From the NCBI RefSeq assembly GCF_019061305.1, contig NZ_JAHQZT010000010.1:1-64000 (forward strand): 64,000 bases of DNA, read 5' to 3'. The position numbers and the translations under genes are program-made. The notes below the pieces were generated by a model, which was given only the letters and a program-made list of their open reading frames with translations, was not told the DNA's origin and made no database searches. This document shows, piece by piece, positions 26,478 through 34,397 of the stretch. The stretch comes from Marinobacterium weihaiense. Its GTDB lineage: Bacteria > Pseudomonadota > Gammaproteobacteria > Pseudomonadales > Balneatricaceae. The number at the start of each line of letters is the position of its first letter. Position 1 is the first letter of the stretch.

Positions 26478-26506
26478 GGCCTCCGCTGTTACGCGGGGGC
26501 CGTTTT
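26478..26506 (+). terminator. Terminator after the kinase-like gene
   Basis: Stem GGCCTCCGC (26478-26486) / GCGGGGGCC (26493-26501), with one mismatch, then GTTTT. It lies 6 bases after the stop. Confidence 0.75.
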
Positions 26507-26533
26507 CACGCCTTCATACGTGATGTTCCCATA

Positions 26534-27313
26534 TCAGCGGTGTTGCCACTGCGGCGCACGCTTGTTGATGAAGGCATCGATCCCTTCCTGCGCATCATCC
26601 GTCAGCATATTGCCCACCATCACTTCACTGCAGTATGCATAGGCGTCCGCCAGCGACATCTCGCGCTGGCGATAAAACGCCTGCTTGCCGATCTGCAGCG
26701 CCTTACGGGATTTGGATGCGATCTTTTCCGCCAGTACCGTTACGCTGGCCTCCAGGGCATCTCCGGGAACGGCCTGATTGATTAACCCCATCGCCAGGGC
26801 ACGCTCGGCATCGATCAGATCACCGGTCAGCAACAGTTCCATGGCATGTTTAGGTTGAACCGCGCGGCTCAGCGCCACCATCGGTGTTGAGCAGAACAGA
26901 CCAATATTGACACCTGGCGTGGCAAAACGCGTATCCTCGGCGGCCACGGCCAGATCAGCACTGGCCACCAGCTGACAGCCGGCCGCGGTAGCAACTCCAT
27001 GGACCTGGGCAATCACCGGCACGGGCAGGCTGACGATACGCTGCATCAGTTTGGAACAGGTTTCAAAGGTACAGCGATAATAGGCTTCTTCGCCCTCACC
27101 CAGCATCTGCTTGAGATCATGGCCGGCACAGAATCCCTTGCCGGCACCACGAATGACGACACAGCGGATCGAGATGTCGTCCGCAATGCGGTCCAGTTCG
27201 GCATGTAAGGCCTGCATCAGTTCCAGTGACAGACTGTTGTAGGCATGGGGACGGGCAAGGGTCAGGCGAGCAACGCCATCCTGATCCTGGCGTTCAAGTA
27301 ATGATTGAGACAT
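26534..27313 (-). CDS. Enoyl-CoA hydratase/isomerase family protein lacking both glutamates
   Basis: A 259-residue crotonase-fold protein with LTLARPHAYNSLS, the oxyanion-hole motif GKGFCAGHDLKQM, HGVATAAGCQLVASADLAVA and TPGVNIGLFCSTP. At the two acid/base glutamates of true hydratases (GGCE and PE) this protein has Gln (GCQ) and Gly (PGV). It resembles the ECHDC3-like branch. Hydratase activity is therefore unlikely; a thioesterase, decarboxylase or isomerase role is possible. The SD AGGGA precedes the ATG. It stands alone, convergent with the kinase-like gene. Confidence 0.85.
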   Translation of the reverse strand: MSQSLLERQDQDGVARLTLARPHAYNSLSLELMQALHAELDRIADDISIRCVVIRGAGKGFCAGHDLKQMLGEGEEAYYRCTFETCSKLMQRIVSLPVPVIAQVHGVATAAGCQLVASADLAVAAEDTRFATPGVNIGLFCSTPMVALSRAVQPKHAMELLLTGDLIDAERALAMGLINQAVPGDALEASVTVLAEKIASKSRKALQIGKQAFYRQREMSLADAYAYCSEVMVGNMLTDDAQEGIDAFINKRAPQWQHR

Positions 27314-27406
27314 GTGAGTTCCCTGTTGTTGTTATCCGAGCAATGAGGGTTTGCCCGAATATCAACAAAAGGAAGCGACCGGTCAAGCCTAACCGGCCGA
27401 AAAACA

Positions 27407-28330
27407 TCAGACCGACAGAATATCGATCTTTTCCATTACCTGTACTCCAGAGCCGTTGGCACCCGTATCTTCATCATCGCCCAGCGGACCCACATTGGCC
27501 TCACGACCCGGCACGATGCCATGTGCAAAGCCCAGTTGCAGGCCCTTGAAGTCGAACAGCTGGTTATCGGCCAAGTGCGAGGGCACCACGTTGCACAGGG
27601 CACGGAACATGGTTTCGATACGTCCCGGGTGGGACTTGTCCCAGCCCTGCAGCATCTCCTTGATCACCTGACGCTGCAGGTTTTCCTGGGAGCCGCACAG
27701 GTTGCACGGGATGATCGGGAATTCGCGCAGTTCGGAATACTCGGCAATATCCTTTTCACGGGCATAAGCCAGCGGCCGAATGACCATATTCTTGCCGTCA
27801 TCGGAGACCAGCTTGGGCGGCATGGACTTGAGCTTGCCACCGTAGAACATGTTGAGGAAAAAGGTTTCAAGAATATCATCGCGGTGATGCCCCAGCGCGA
27901 TCTTGTTGGCACCGATCTCGTCGGCAAAGCCATACAGGGTACCGCGGCGCAGACGTGAACAGAGTCCGCAGGTGGTCTTGCCCTCGGGCACCACTTCCTT
28001 GACGATTGAATAGGTATCACGCTCGACAATATGGAACGGCACACCCAGCGCTTCCAGATAGGCCGGCAGAACATGCTCCGGGAAGCCGGGTTGCTTCTGG
28101 TCCAGATTGACGGCCACCAGCTCAAAGCGAATCGGGGCGCTTTTCTGCAGGTTCAGCAGAATATCGAGCATGGTGTAGGAGTCTTTGCCGCCGGACAGGC
28201 AGACCATCACCTTGTCGCCCTCTTCAATCATGTTGAAGGCTTCAATGGCCTGGCCCACTTCGCGACGCAGGCGTTTCTGCAGCTTGTTGAGGCGGGTTTT
28301 GGTCTGTTTGTCGAGGCTGTCGGTGTGCAT
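27407..28330 (-). CDS. ttcA: tRNA 2-thiocytidine(32) synthetase TtcA
   Basis: A 307-residue PP-loop ATPase with [10 protein letters not shown] and two CxxC pairs, [12 protein letters not shown] and [10 protein letters not shown]. These supply the 4Fe-4S cluster in TtcA. It adds sulfur to C32 of certain tRNAs in the cytosol. It has the normal family length. The start is ATG 28330 with a weak SD. It is monocistronic in appearance. Confidence 0.95.
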   Translation of the reverse strand: MHTDSLDKQTKTRLNKLQKRLRREVGQAIEAFNMIEEGDKVMVCLSGGKDSYTMLDILLNLQKSAPIRFELVAVNLDQKQPGFPEHVLPAYLEALGVPFHIVERDTYSIVKEVVPEGKTTCGLCSRLRRGTLYGFADEIGANKIALGHHRDDILETFFLNMFYGGKLKSMPPKLVSDDGKNMVIRPLAYAREKDIAEYSELREFPIIPCNLCGSQENLQRQVIKEMLQGWDKSHPGRIETMFRALCNVVPSHLADNQLFDFKGLQLGFAHGIVPGREANVGPLGDDEDTGANGSGVQVMEKIDILSV

Positions 28331-28399
28331 AGGGCGCTTCGGATCACTGGTTGAAATTCGAGCGCGGAGTATACAGCAAACTGGCCTCAGCCATAAGAT

Positions 28400-28429
28400 G
28401 TCGCGCCACCGAAGAAAGGGTGGCGCGAC
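28400..28429 (-). terminator. Stem-loop after the BCCT transporter gene
   Basis: A perfect 11-bp GC-rich stem, GTCGCGCCACC (28400-28410) and GGTGGCGCGAC (28419-28429), with an 8-base loop. It lies between the BCCT gene stop (28456) and the ttcA start (28330) on the minus strand. There is no clear T-run, so it may be a weak terminator or an mRNA 3'-end stabiliser. Confidence 0.55.
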
Positions 28430-28455
28430 TGTCGGGCTTTATTGCACCCTAAGGA

Positions 28456-30027
28456 TCAAAGCCCCTGCTCACGTGCCATCTGGCGTGCGATCTGCGGTGC
28501 CACCCACAGCGACGGCAAGAGCACCAGCGAGACCGGAACGGCTGTCACGACAATGAAGGACTGCAGCGCTGAAATGCCACCGGAGCCGATAGAGATCAGA
28601 ATCGCCGCCGTCACCCCCATCATCACACCCCAGAAAACGCGCACGCTGGTCTGTGGATGGTCGGTACCGGTCATGACCATGGACACGGCATACGTCATGG
28701 AATCACCGGTTGTGGCCACAAAGATCACCGTCAGAATCAGGAACAAAATGGAAACAATGAAGCCCAGCGGCAGCTCGGAGGTTGTCGCCATCAGCGCCGC
28801 CGGCAGGTTGAAACCGCTGAACGGCTCCGAGATCACGCCGGGATTGGCCAGTTCGAAGGAGATACCGGCCCCACCCACAATAGTGAACCAGAAGCAGGTA
28901 ATGACCGGCGCCACCAGCGAGATCAGCGTGATCATCTGGCGAATGGTGCGTCCGCGAGAAATGCGCGCCACGAACATTGCCATCAACGGGCCGTAGCCCA
29001 GGAACCAGCCCCAGAAGAACACGGTCCACCAGTCCAGCCATCCGGTATCATCGCGGAAGGTTGCCATCGGAATGAACTTGTTCAAATAGAGACCAAAGCT
29101 CTGCAGAAACCCGTCAATGATGAAGCCGGTCGGGCCAGCCAGCAGAATGAACGCCATCAGCGCAACGGCCAGAAAGACATTGGTGCGACTCAGAATCTGA
29201 ATGCCGCGGGTCACGCCACTGACAGCCGAGAGGGTATACACCAGAATCAGGCCGAACAGGACACAGGCCTGGGTGATATAGTTGTCCGGGATACCGAACA
29301 GGAACTCAAGGCCGAAACTGACCTGAAGACCAAGAAAGCCGATTGGACCTACCGTGCCGGCCACGACTGCCAGCACGCAGCAGGCATCAACAATAGCGCC
29401 TAGCGGGCCCTTCATGACGCGGTCACCAAAAACCGGGTACAGCAGCGTGCGCGGTTTGAGCGGCAAACCCTTTTCATAGTGCAGGTACATGAAAATGATG
29501 CCGGTCAAGCTGCCGAGAATCGCCCAGGCCAGGAATCCCCAGTGCATGAAGCTCTGTGCCAGCGCGCCATAGGCGGCCTGCGCCGTACCCGCTTCGATCC
29601 CTTGAGCGGCATATATTGGCGGCGGTGACAGAAAGTGTGCCATGGGTTCTGCCGCAGCCCAAAAGACACCGCCTCCGGCCAGCAGAGTACACATGATGAT
29701 AGAGGTCCACTGGAATGTGGAGATTACCGGGGTATCGGTGCCACCCATGACGACCTTGCCAGTGCGGCTGAAGGCCAGGGCCAGACCGATAAAGAAGGTG
29801 CACAGCAGCAGAAGCTGCCAATAGGCACCGAAGAGGTGAGTCGAGAATGCAAATGCATCGTTTACCCAGCTGGAAACCAGCTCCAGGTCATACAAGGCCA
29901 TGACGGCGAATAATACCAGCGCCCCGCCGCTGATGAGAAATACGGGGAGATCAACACCTGAAAGGAATGATCGTTTGTCAAAGTCCATCTCCCGGTCAGC
30001 TGTCGCTGCCTGAGTGGTCGAGGTCAT
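28456..30027 (-). CDS. BCCT-family transporter, divergent substrate box
   Basis: A 523-residue, about 12-TM secondary transporter of the betaine/choline/carnitine family. It has the family signatures TFFIGLALAFSRTG, FMHWGFLAWAILG, LYPVFGDRVMKG and VARISRGRTIRQ. In helix 8, where BetP-type carriers read roughly WWISWSP, this one reads FFWGWFLGYGP, so part of the usual aromatic box is altered. The substrate is therefore uncertain and need not be betaine. ATG 30027 has GGGAGG 6 bases upstream; the frame extends 43 codons further. DUF3360 lies upstream on the same strand. Confidence 0.88.
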   Translation of the reverse strand: MTSTTQAATADREMDFDKRSFLSGVDLPVFLISGGALVLFAVMALYDLELVSSWVNDAFAFSTHLFGAYWQLLLLCTFFIGLALAFSRTGKVVMGGTDTPVISTFQWTSIIMCTLLAGGGVFWAAAEPMAHFLSPPPIYAAQGIEAGTAQAAYGALAQSFMHWGFLAWAILGSLTGIIFMYLHYEKGLPLKPRTLLYPVFGDRVMKGPLGAIVDACCVLAVVAGTVGPIGFLGLQVSFGLEFLFGIPDNYITQACVLFGLILVYTLSAVSGVTRGIQILSRTNVFLAVALMAFILLAGPTGFIIDGFLQSFGLYLNKFIPMATFRDDTGWLDWWTVFFWGWFLGYGPLMAMFVARISRGRTIRQMITLISLVAPVITCFWFTIVGGAGISFELANPGVISEPFSGFNLPAALMATTSELPLGFIVSILFLILTVIFVATTGDSMTYAVSMVMTGTDHPQTSVRVFWGVMMGVTAAILISIGSGGISALQSFIVVTAVPVSLVLLPSLWVAPQIARQMAREQGL

Positions 30028-30216
30028 AGGGGCCTCCCGGCCGTTTGGGATCGAGTTCATACTAAGGCAGGCGTACCACGCGTGCCGCTTAAGGGGCGTG
30101 TATTCTACGCACTTTGAGCGCCAATAGCCCACCCAAAATGGCAAAAACAGCAACAATTCTTGAAAAAGCCGTACTGGGACAGGTACATAAGACAGGATAT
30201 GTTACAGCAGAAAGTA

Positions 30217-30246
30217 GCGAGCAGCCGCCGGCTGGCGGCCACTCGC
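30217..30246 (-). terminator. Stem-loop after the DUF3360 gene
   Basis: Nested arms GCGAG (30217-30221)/CTCGC (30242-30246) and GCCGCC (30224-30229)/GGCGGC (30234-30239) form a strong hairpin just after the stop at 30256 on the minus strand. TACTTTCTG follows, so there is only a weak T-tract. Confidence 0.6.
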
Positions 30247-30255
30247 AGAGCAGGA

Positions 30256-31731
30256 TTACTGAAGCCCGCGGAAGGATTCCATCAGCGCCGGAATACCCGG
30301 GAACATGCCGATAGCCGCCATCAAGCTACAAAGGATAACAAACATGATGCCCGGCACCACCCAACGGCCAACATGACCCAGTTCCTTGCCACGCTCCTTG
30401 CAGCCGATCAGGCCCAGGTTGTCCAGCAGCACGGTCAGCGACCAGCCGAATACCGGGTTGACCAGAGCGGAGGAGAAGATGACCACGGCAGCCGACTGAG
30501 TCGTCTTACCTTCACGGGTCATCTGCATGCCGGCTTCCAGCAGCGGCAGGTATACACCCACGATCAGTGCCACACTCAGCACCGGACGCCAGATCGCCAG
30601 GTCCATCGGGTAGCCCCAAATAGCCGCAACCACACACAGCAAACCGGTCAGGATGGCACCACCCGCAATCGGACGACGCGCGATGGCGGCCGGTACGATA
30701 TAAGTACCCCAGGAAGAGGCAATGTTGCCACCACCGAGCAGGCTGCCGGTGACCTGACGGGCCGATGCCGCCACCATAGTGTCATCGATATCCATCAACA
30801 CCTTTTCGGTCTTCGGCGGATAGTTGATCTGCTGGAACACGCGATGACCCAGGAAGTCCGGCGACCACATGGCCACGGCCAGAATGGCGAACGGCGCCAC
30901 GGCAATGAAGTGGTGCAATTCCGGCAGGCCCAGCTGCCAACCGGTGTCCTCACCCCACCAGTACGCCGGGTTCATGTTCGGAATACCCGGTTCAGTGGTG
31001 AATTCGAACGGTGCGCCCAATGCAAAGGCGATGCCTGCCGCCAGTACCGAACCCAGCGGCACGGCCAGCCAGCGCATCTGAATGTGCTCCAAGTAGGCAT
31101 ACATCACGATGGTACTGATGATGACGATGAACGCCAGGTAAGCCATGTCAAAACCTTCAGCCCAGGCAAACAGCGCCTTGATCTGACCGGTGACACCGAT
31201 AAAGCCCAAGTAAAGCAACAGGCCACCGCAGACCCCATTACTGGTCAGCTTGGCCAGCAGGCTGCCGCCCTTGGTAATACCCAGAATAAAGCCGAATACA
31301 CCGATCAACAGACCCAGCGCCATGGGGTGACCGCCCGAGGCCACAATCAGGGGAATCAGCGGGATCAACGGGCCGTGCGTGCCCGCCAGGTTGGCGTTGG
31401 GGTTAAGAAAGCCGGAAATCAGTACTACGAAGAGTACCGCCGCAATCAACAGCTCGTAGCGAACGTTTTCAATGACAAAAGCGTCACTCAGCCCCATCTG
31501 ACTTGCAAAAGCCGCGACAATCGCCGCCACCATCACGATTTTACCGATGGTGGCGGCCATGGCCGGAACCCAGTCCTCGATCTCAAAGCCGAAATCACGG
31601 AACGGCAGGTTCGGACGCCAGCGTTTGGGTTCCATGATCTGCAGTTCGTGATCGAGATACTCCGCACGTGTTGCGAAAGCTGCACGTGGCTTGCGCCGTC
31701 CCTGGTAGCTAGATTTTTGTGCGTCGTTCAT
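30256..31731 (-). CDS. DUF3360 family membrane protein
   Basis: A 491-residue protein recognised by its long hydrophilic N-terminus (HELQIMEPKRWRPNLPFRD), EDWVPAMAATIGKIV, then 10-12 hydrophobic helices with FLNPNANLAGTHGPLIPLIP and GITKGGSLLAKL. The mid-helix breaks and repeated layout resemble ion-coupled anion or nucleobase carriers, but no function is established that I know of. A minus-strand SD AAGAG precedes ATG 31731. It stands 228 bases upstream of the BCCT gene on the same strand, probably as a separate transcript. Confidence 0.8.
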   Translation of the reverse strand: MNDAQKSSYQGRRKPRAAFATRAEYLDHELQIMEPKRWRPNLPFRDFGFEIEDWVPAMAATIGKIVMVAAIVAAFASQMGLSDAFVIENVRYELLIAAVLFVVLISGFLNPNANLAGTHGPLIPLIPLIVASGGHPMALGLLIGVFGFILGITKGGSLLAKLTSNGVCGGLLLYLGFIGVTGQIKALFAWAEGFDMAYLAFIVIISTIVMYAYLEHIQMRWLAVPLGSVLAAGIAFALGAPFEFTTEPGIPNMNPAYWWGEDTGWQLGLPELHHFIAVAPFAILAVAMWSPDFLGHRVFQQINYPPKTEKVLMDIDDTMVAASARQVTGSLLGGGNIASSWGTYIVPAAIARRPIAGGAILTGLLCVVAAIWGYPMDLAIWRPVLSVALIVGVYLPLLEAGMQMTREGKTTQSAAVVIFSSALVNPVFGWSLTVLLDNLGLIGCKERGKELGHVGRWVVPGIMFVILCSLMAAIGMFPGIPALMESFRGLQ

Positions 31732-31831
31732 AAGCTCTTCTTATGTTCGTGAGAAAAGGAAGGCGATTCTAGGGACGGATTCAGACAAGCACAATGAATA
31801 TTTAGGCTAATACGACTACATTCTGTTGCAG

Positions 31832-32608
31832 CTATGTTGATAATTTGCCGAGCACGTGCCCCAACTGGTGAAAATATCGGCAAAATGCCCGGTTCACCCG
31901 TTGCCGCTGATCCCCCTGCGGATACAACCCCGCCCTGGCCTCAGGTGACGTCAACGTCCCCTTGACCAGAAAGCTGTTCTTCACCGGAGCATCCTGTACA
32001 AACGCCTCGAACGCGCGTGCGCACAGTTCTTCCGGACGGCTGTAATAGGTAACGCCCAGGCGTCGATCCATGGCCGCCGAATGCCGAAACAGATCACTGG
32101 GTGCCTGTCCATCCGGTGTCAGCAACACAGCCTGCAGGCACTGTATGAAGTTATCATTAAGCGGGTGCACAACCGGAGTGGCGTCTTCAAGCCAGGCGCT
32201 GGAAGCAAACAGGCCCTCGGGCGCATCCATGAACACCTTGGACGCCAGATAATGATCCAGCGCATGAAACCATTCATGGGCAATGCTGCCGGGACCGGCA
32301 TTTTTCGCCAGCGCAAACGCTCGCTGCGCCGGATCATAATGCGCCGACACTCCGGGCCGACCGCCGGTGCCATACATCAGCGCCAGCGTACCGCGCAGCG
32401 AGATCAGCATTTCGGGGCCCTGCAGAATCAGCATCAGATCGCAGAGCGCATCATGGAAAAGACCGGCTGCCCGTTCCCGCTCGGCAGCGGTGACCCAGCG
32501 CCCCAGCTGAATCGATCGAAAATCGAAACGCCGCCGTATATGCACGAAATCGACTTCCTCTCCCTCGCGGTGATCCGGGCCCTGACGGTAGAATGACTTG
32601 TTTTTCAT
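31832..32608 (-). CDS. LPD1-domain putative zincin (CLCA_X-type), 258 aa
   Basis: A soluble protein with GRWVTAAERERAAGLFHDAL, LISLRGTLALMYGTGGRPGVSAHYDP and LAKNAGPGSIAHEWFHALDHYL, which carries HExxH plus a further His (HEWFHALDH). These match the LPD1 domain seen in phage and mobile-element polyvalent proteins, and a cellular family annotated CLCA_X. A conserved C-terminal YYSRPEELCARAFEAFVQD follows. Metal-dependent peptidase activity is inferred. ATG 32608 (after GGGGGGC) is preferred; the frame runs upstream through the start of the divergent nuclease gene, 36 bases away. Confidence 0.75.
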   Translation of the reverse strand: MKNKSFYRQGPDHREGEEVDFVHIRRRFDFRSIQLGRWVTAAERERAAGLFHDALCDLMLILQGPEMLISLRGTLALMYGTGGRPGVSAHYDPAQRAFALAKNAGPGSIAHEWFHALDHYLASKVFMDAPEGLFASSAWLEDATPVVHPLNDNFIQCLQAVLLTPDGQAPSDLFRHSAAMDRRLGVTYYSRPEELCARAFEAFVQDAPVKNSFLVKGTLTSPEARAGLYPQGDQRQRVNRAFCRYFHQLGHVLGKLST

Positions 32609-32644
32609 GTTGCCCCCCGGCTTCCGAAACGGCATATCCGACGC

Positions 32645-34336
32645 ATGACTGATTCCTCGCTGCACACTGATTCCACGGCGCCCGATACGCAAGCCTTGCG
32701 CCCGGCAGACCTCTCCGATCCGCTGTATTACATGCACAATGCCTCCACACTGATTCGCTGGGTGCGCCAGTGCCATGACGACCTGCTGCTGCCCGACGAG
32801 CGCCAACAGCTGGATCGGCTGTTCAGTTTACCAGAGCAGCCCCGGGCACTGCTGTTCCGACTGGTGATGCGCAAGGGGGAGTGGTTTCGCAGCGACCGCC
32901 TGAACTACAGCGAGATTGAAGATCTCAATGATGCCCTGGCGCGGTTGCAGGATATCGGGCTGTTACATCTGCAAGCCGCGATCGCGATGCCTGATCTTGC
33001 GGATCTGTGCCGCAAGGATGAACTCTATCGCATCGCGCAACGACATCTTGATCCGGCTCCCCCGCGCAGCCAGAGCAAGGCTCACCTCAAGGCCATTCTG
33101 GTCGATGCCATGACCACTCCCCTACCCCTGCAGCACTACTGGCCCGACGCCCCCTTTGACCTGATCCACTTGTGCTGTCGCGACCTCATGGACCGCCTGC
33201 GGCTGATGTTTTTCGGTAATCTGCGCCAGGACTGGTCGGAATTTGTGTTGGCCGAGCTGGGCCACCAGCAATACGAGCCGGTCAGTTTAGATAACCACAA
33301 CCGCGCCTTTTCCGACCGCCGCTCCGTTGACCTCTACCTGCGCCTGCATCAGCTGCAGCAACACCTCGATGAAGGCATGTCCGTCGAACCCCTGGCCGCC
33401 ATGCAGCCTCCCGAAGCGTCATCCCCCTGGCTGGAAAACCGGCGCCAGAAACTGCTGCTGGCGCTGGGCCGCCAGGCCGAACGTGAGGGGCTGGCCGAAC
33501 TGGCCCGGCAGCTGTATCAGGACAATCGGCACCGGGAAGCCAAACTGCGCCTGCTGCGCCTGAGCGAACAGCAGGATACGCCCGTCGACACCCTGGCAAT
33601 GGCACAACAGTTGCTGCAACAGATACACCAGCCCGAGGCACGCGTGCGGATTCAGCGCATTTTGACACGCAGTGCACGCAAGGCGGGCCAAGCCATCCAG
33701 TGCCACACCATGCCACTGCCAAGCCAGACACTCTCACTGCCAAGCCGTGAGGGCATGCGGGTGGAGCGCCTGGTCATTGAACACCTGGAGCTGCAGGGAG
33801 ACAGGGTTTATCACGTTGAAAACAGCCTGTTCAATGGTCTGTTCGCACTGCTGTTCTGGCCCGCCCTGTTTGCGCCGGTGCCGGGCGCCTTCTTCCATCC
33901 TTTCCAGGCCGCGCCAGCCGACCTGTACAGCCCTGACTTTGTCCCGCGTCGCCGGGCCTTGATCGAAGCAGGGTTTGCCCTGCTGGACAAGGATGATCAT
34001 GTTGAAGTCATCCTGCAGCGCCTGAGGTCCAAACAGGGGACTCGCTGCAGCCTGGTGCACTGGCCTGCAGTGCAGGCCGATCGGGTCGAGCAGGCATTGG
34101 CCTGCATCCCCGCTGCACACCTCGCCGCCATCTTCCGACACCTGCTGCTGGACCTGCGACATCATCGTCGCGGCATGCCCGATCTGCTATGTCTTCAACC
34201 GGCACGGCACACGTATCGGCTGATTGAAGTCAAGGGTCCCAAGGATCGTCTACAGGATCACCAGCGACTTTGGCTGGAGTTCTTTATCGAGCAGGGTATA
34301 CCTGCTAATGTTTGTCATGTTAACTTTCATGCCTGA
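32645..34336 (+). CDS. FAN1-like VRR-NUC domain nuclease
   Basis: A 563-residue protein with a helical N-terminal half (SAP-like/TPR-like, DPLYYMHNASTLIRWV and YSEIEDLNDAL) and a C-terminal VRR-NUC domain. That domain carries the PD-(D/E)xK residues in GMPDLLCL and YRLIEVKGPKDRLQDHQRLW. Bacterial FAN1 homologues are structure-specific 5'-flap nucleases linked to interstrand crosslink repair. The length and full domain order match that family. It is divergent from the LPD1 gene with 36 bases between starts, so the two probably share a promoter region. Confidence 0.88.
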   Translation: MTDSSLHTDSTAPDTQALRPADLSDPLYYMHNASTLIRWVRQCHDDLLLPDERQQLDRLFSLPEQPRALLFRLVMRKGEWFRSDRLNYSEIEDLNDALARLQDIGLLHLQAAIAMPDLADLCRKDELYRIAQRHLDPAPPRSQSKAHLKAILVDAMTTPLPLQHYWPDAPFDLIHLCCRDLMDRLRLMFFGNLRQDWSEFVLAELGHQQYEPVSLDNHNRAFSDRRSVDLYLRLHQLQQHLDEGMSVEPLAAMQPPEASSPWLENRRQKLLLALGRQAEREGLAELARQLYQDNRHREAKLRLLRLSEQQDTPVDTLAMAQQLLQQIHQPEARVRIQRILTRSARKAGQAIQCHTMPLPSQTLSLPSREGMRVERLVIEHLELQGDRVYHVENSLFNGLFALLFWPALFAPVPGAFFHPFQAAPADLYSPDFVPRRRALIEAGFALLDKDDHVEVILQRLRSKQGTRCSLVHWPAVQADRVEQALACIPAAHLAAIFRHLLLDLRHHRRGMPDLLCLQPARHTYRLIEVKGPKDRLQDHQRLWLEFFIEQGIPANVCHVNFHA

Positions 34337-34397
34337 GCCTCAGGCCTTTGGCCGCGTTTCCTCTCCAGGTGCCCCATGCAGTTCAGGGATTGTCATC

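Noticed and set aside
30160-31752. 530-codon open frame on the plus strand
   Set aside because: It is the mirror of the DUF3360 gene. The Gln/Arg/His-rich translation has no hydrophobic core or known motif.
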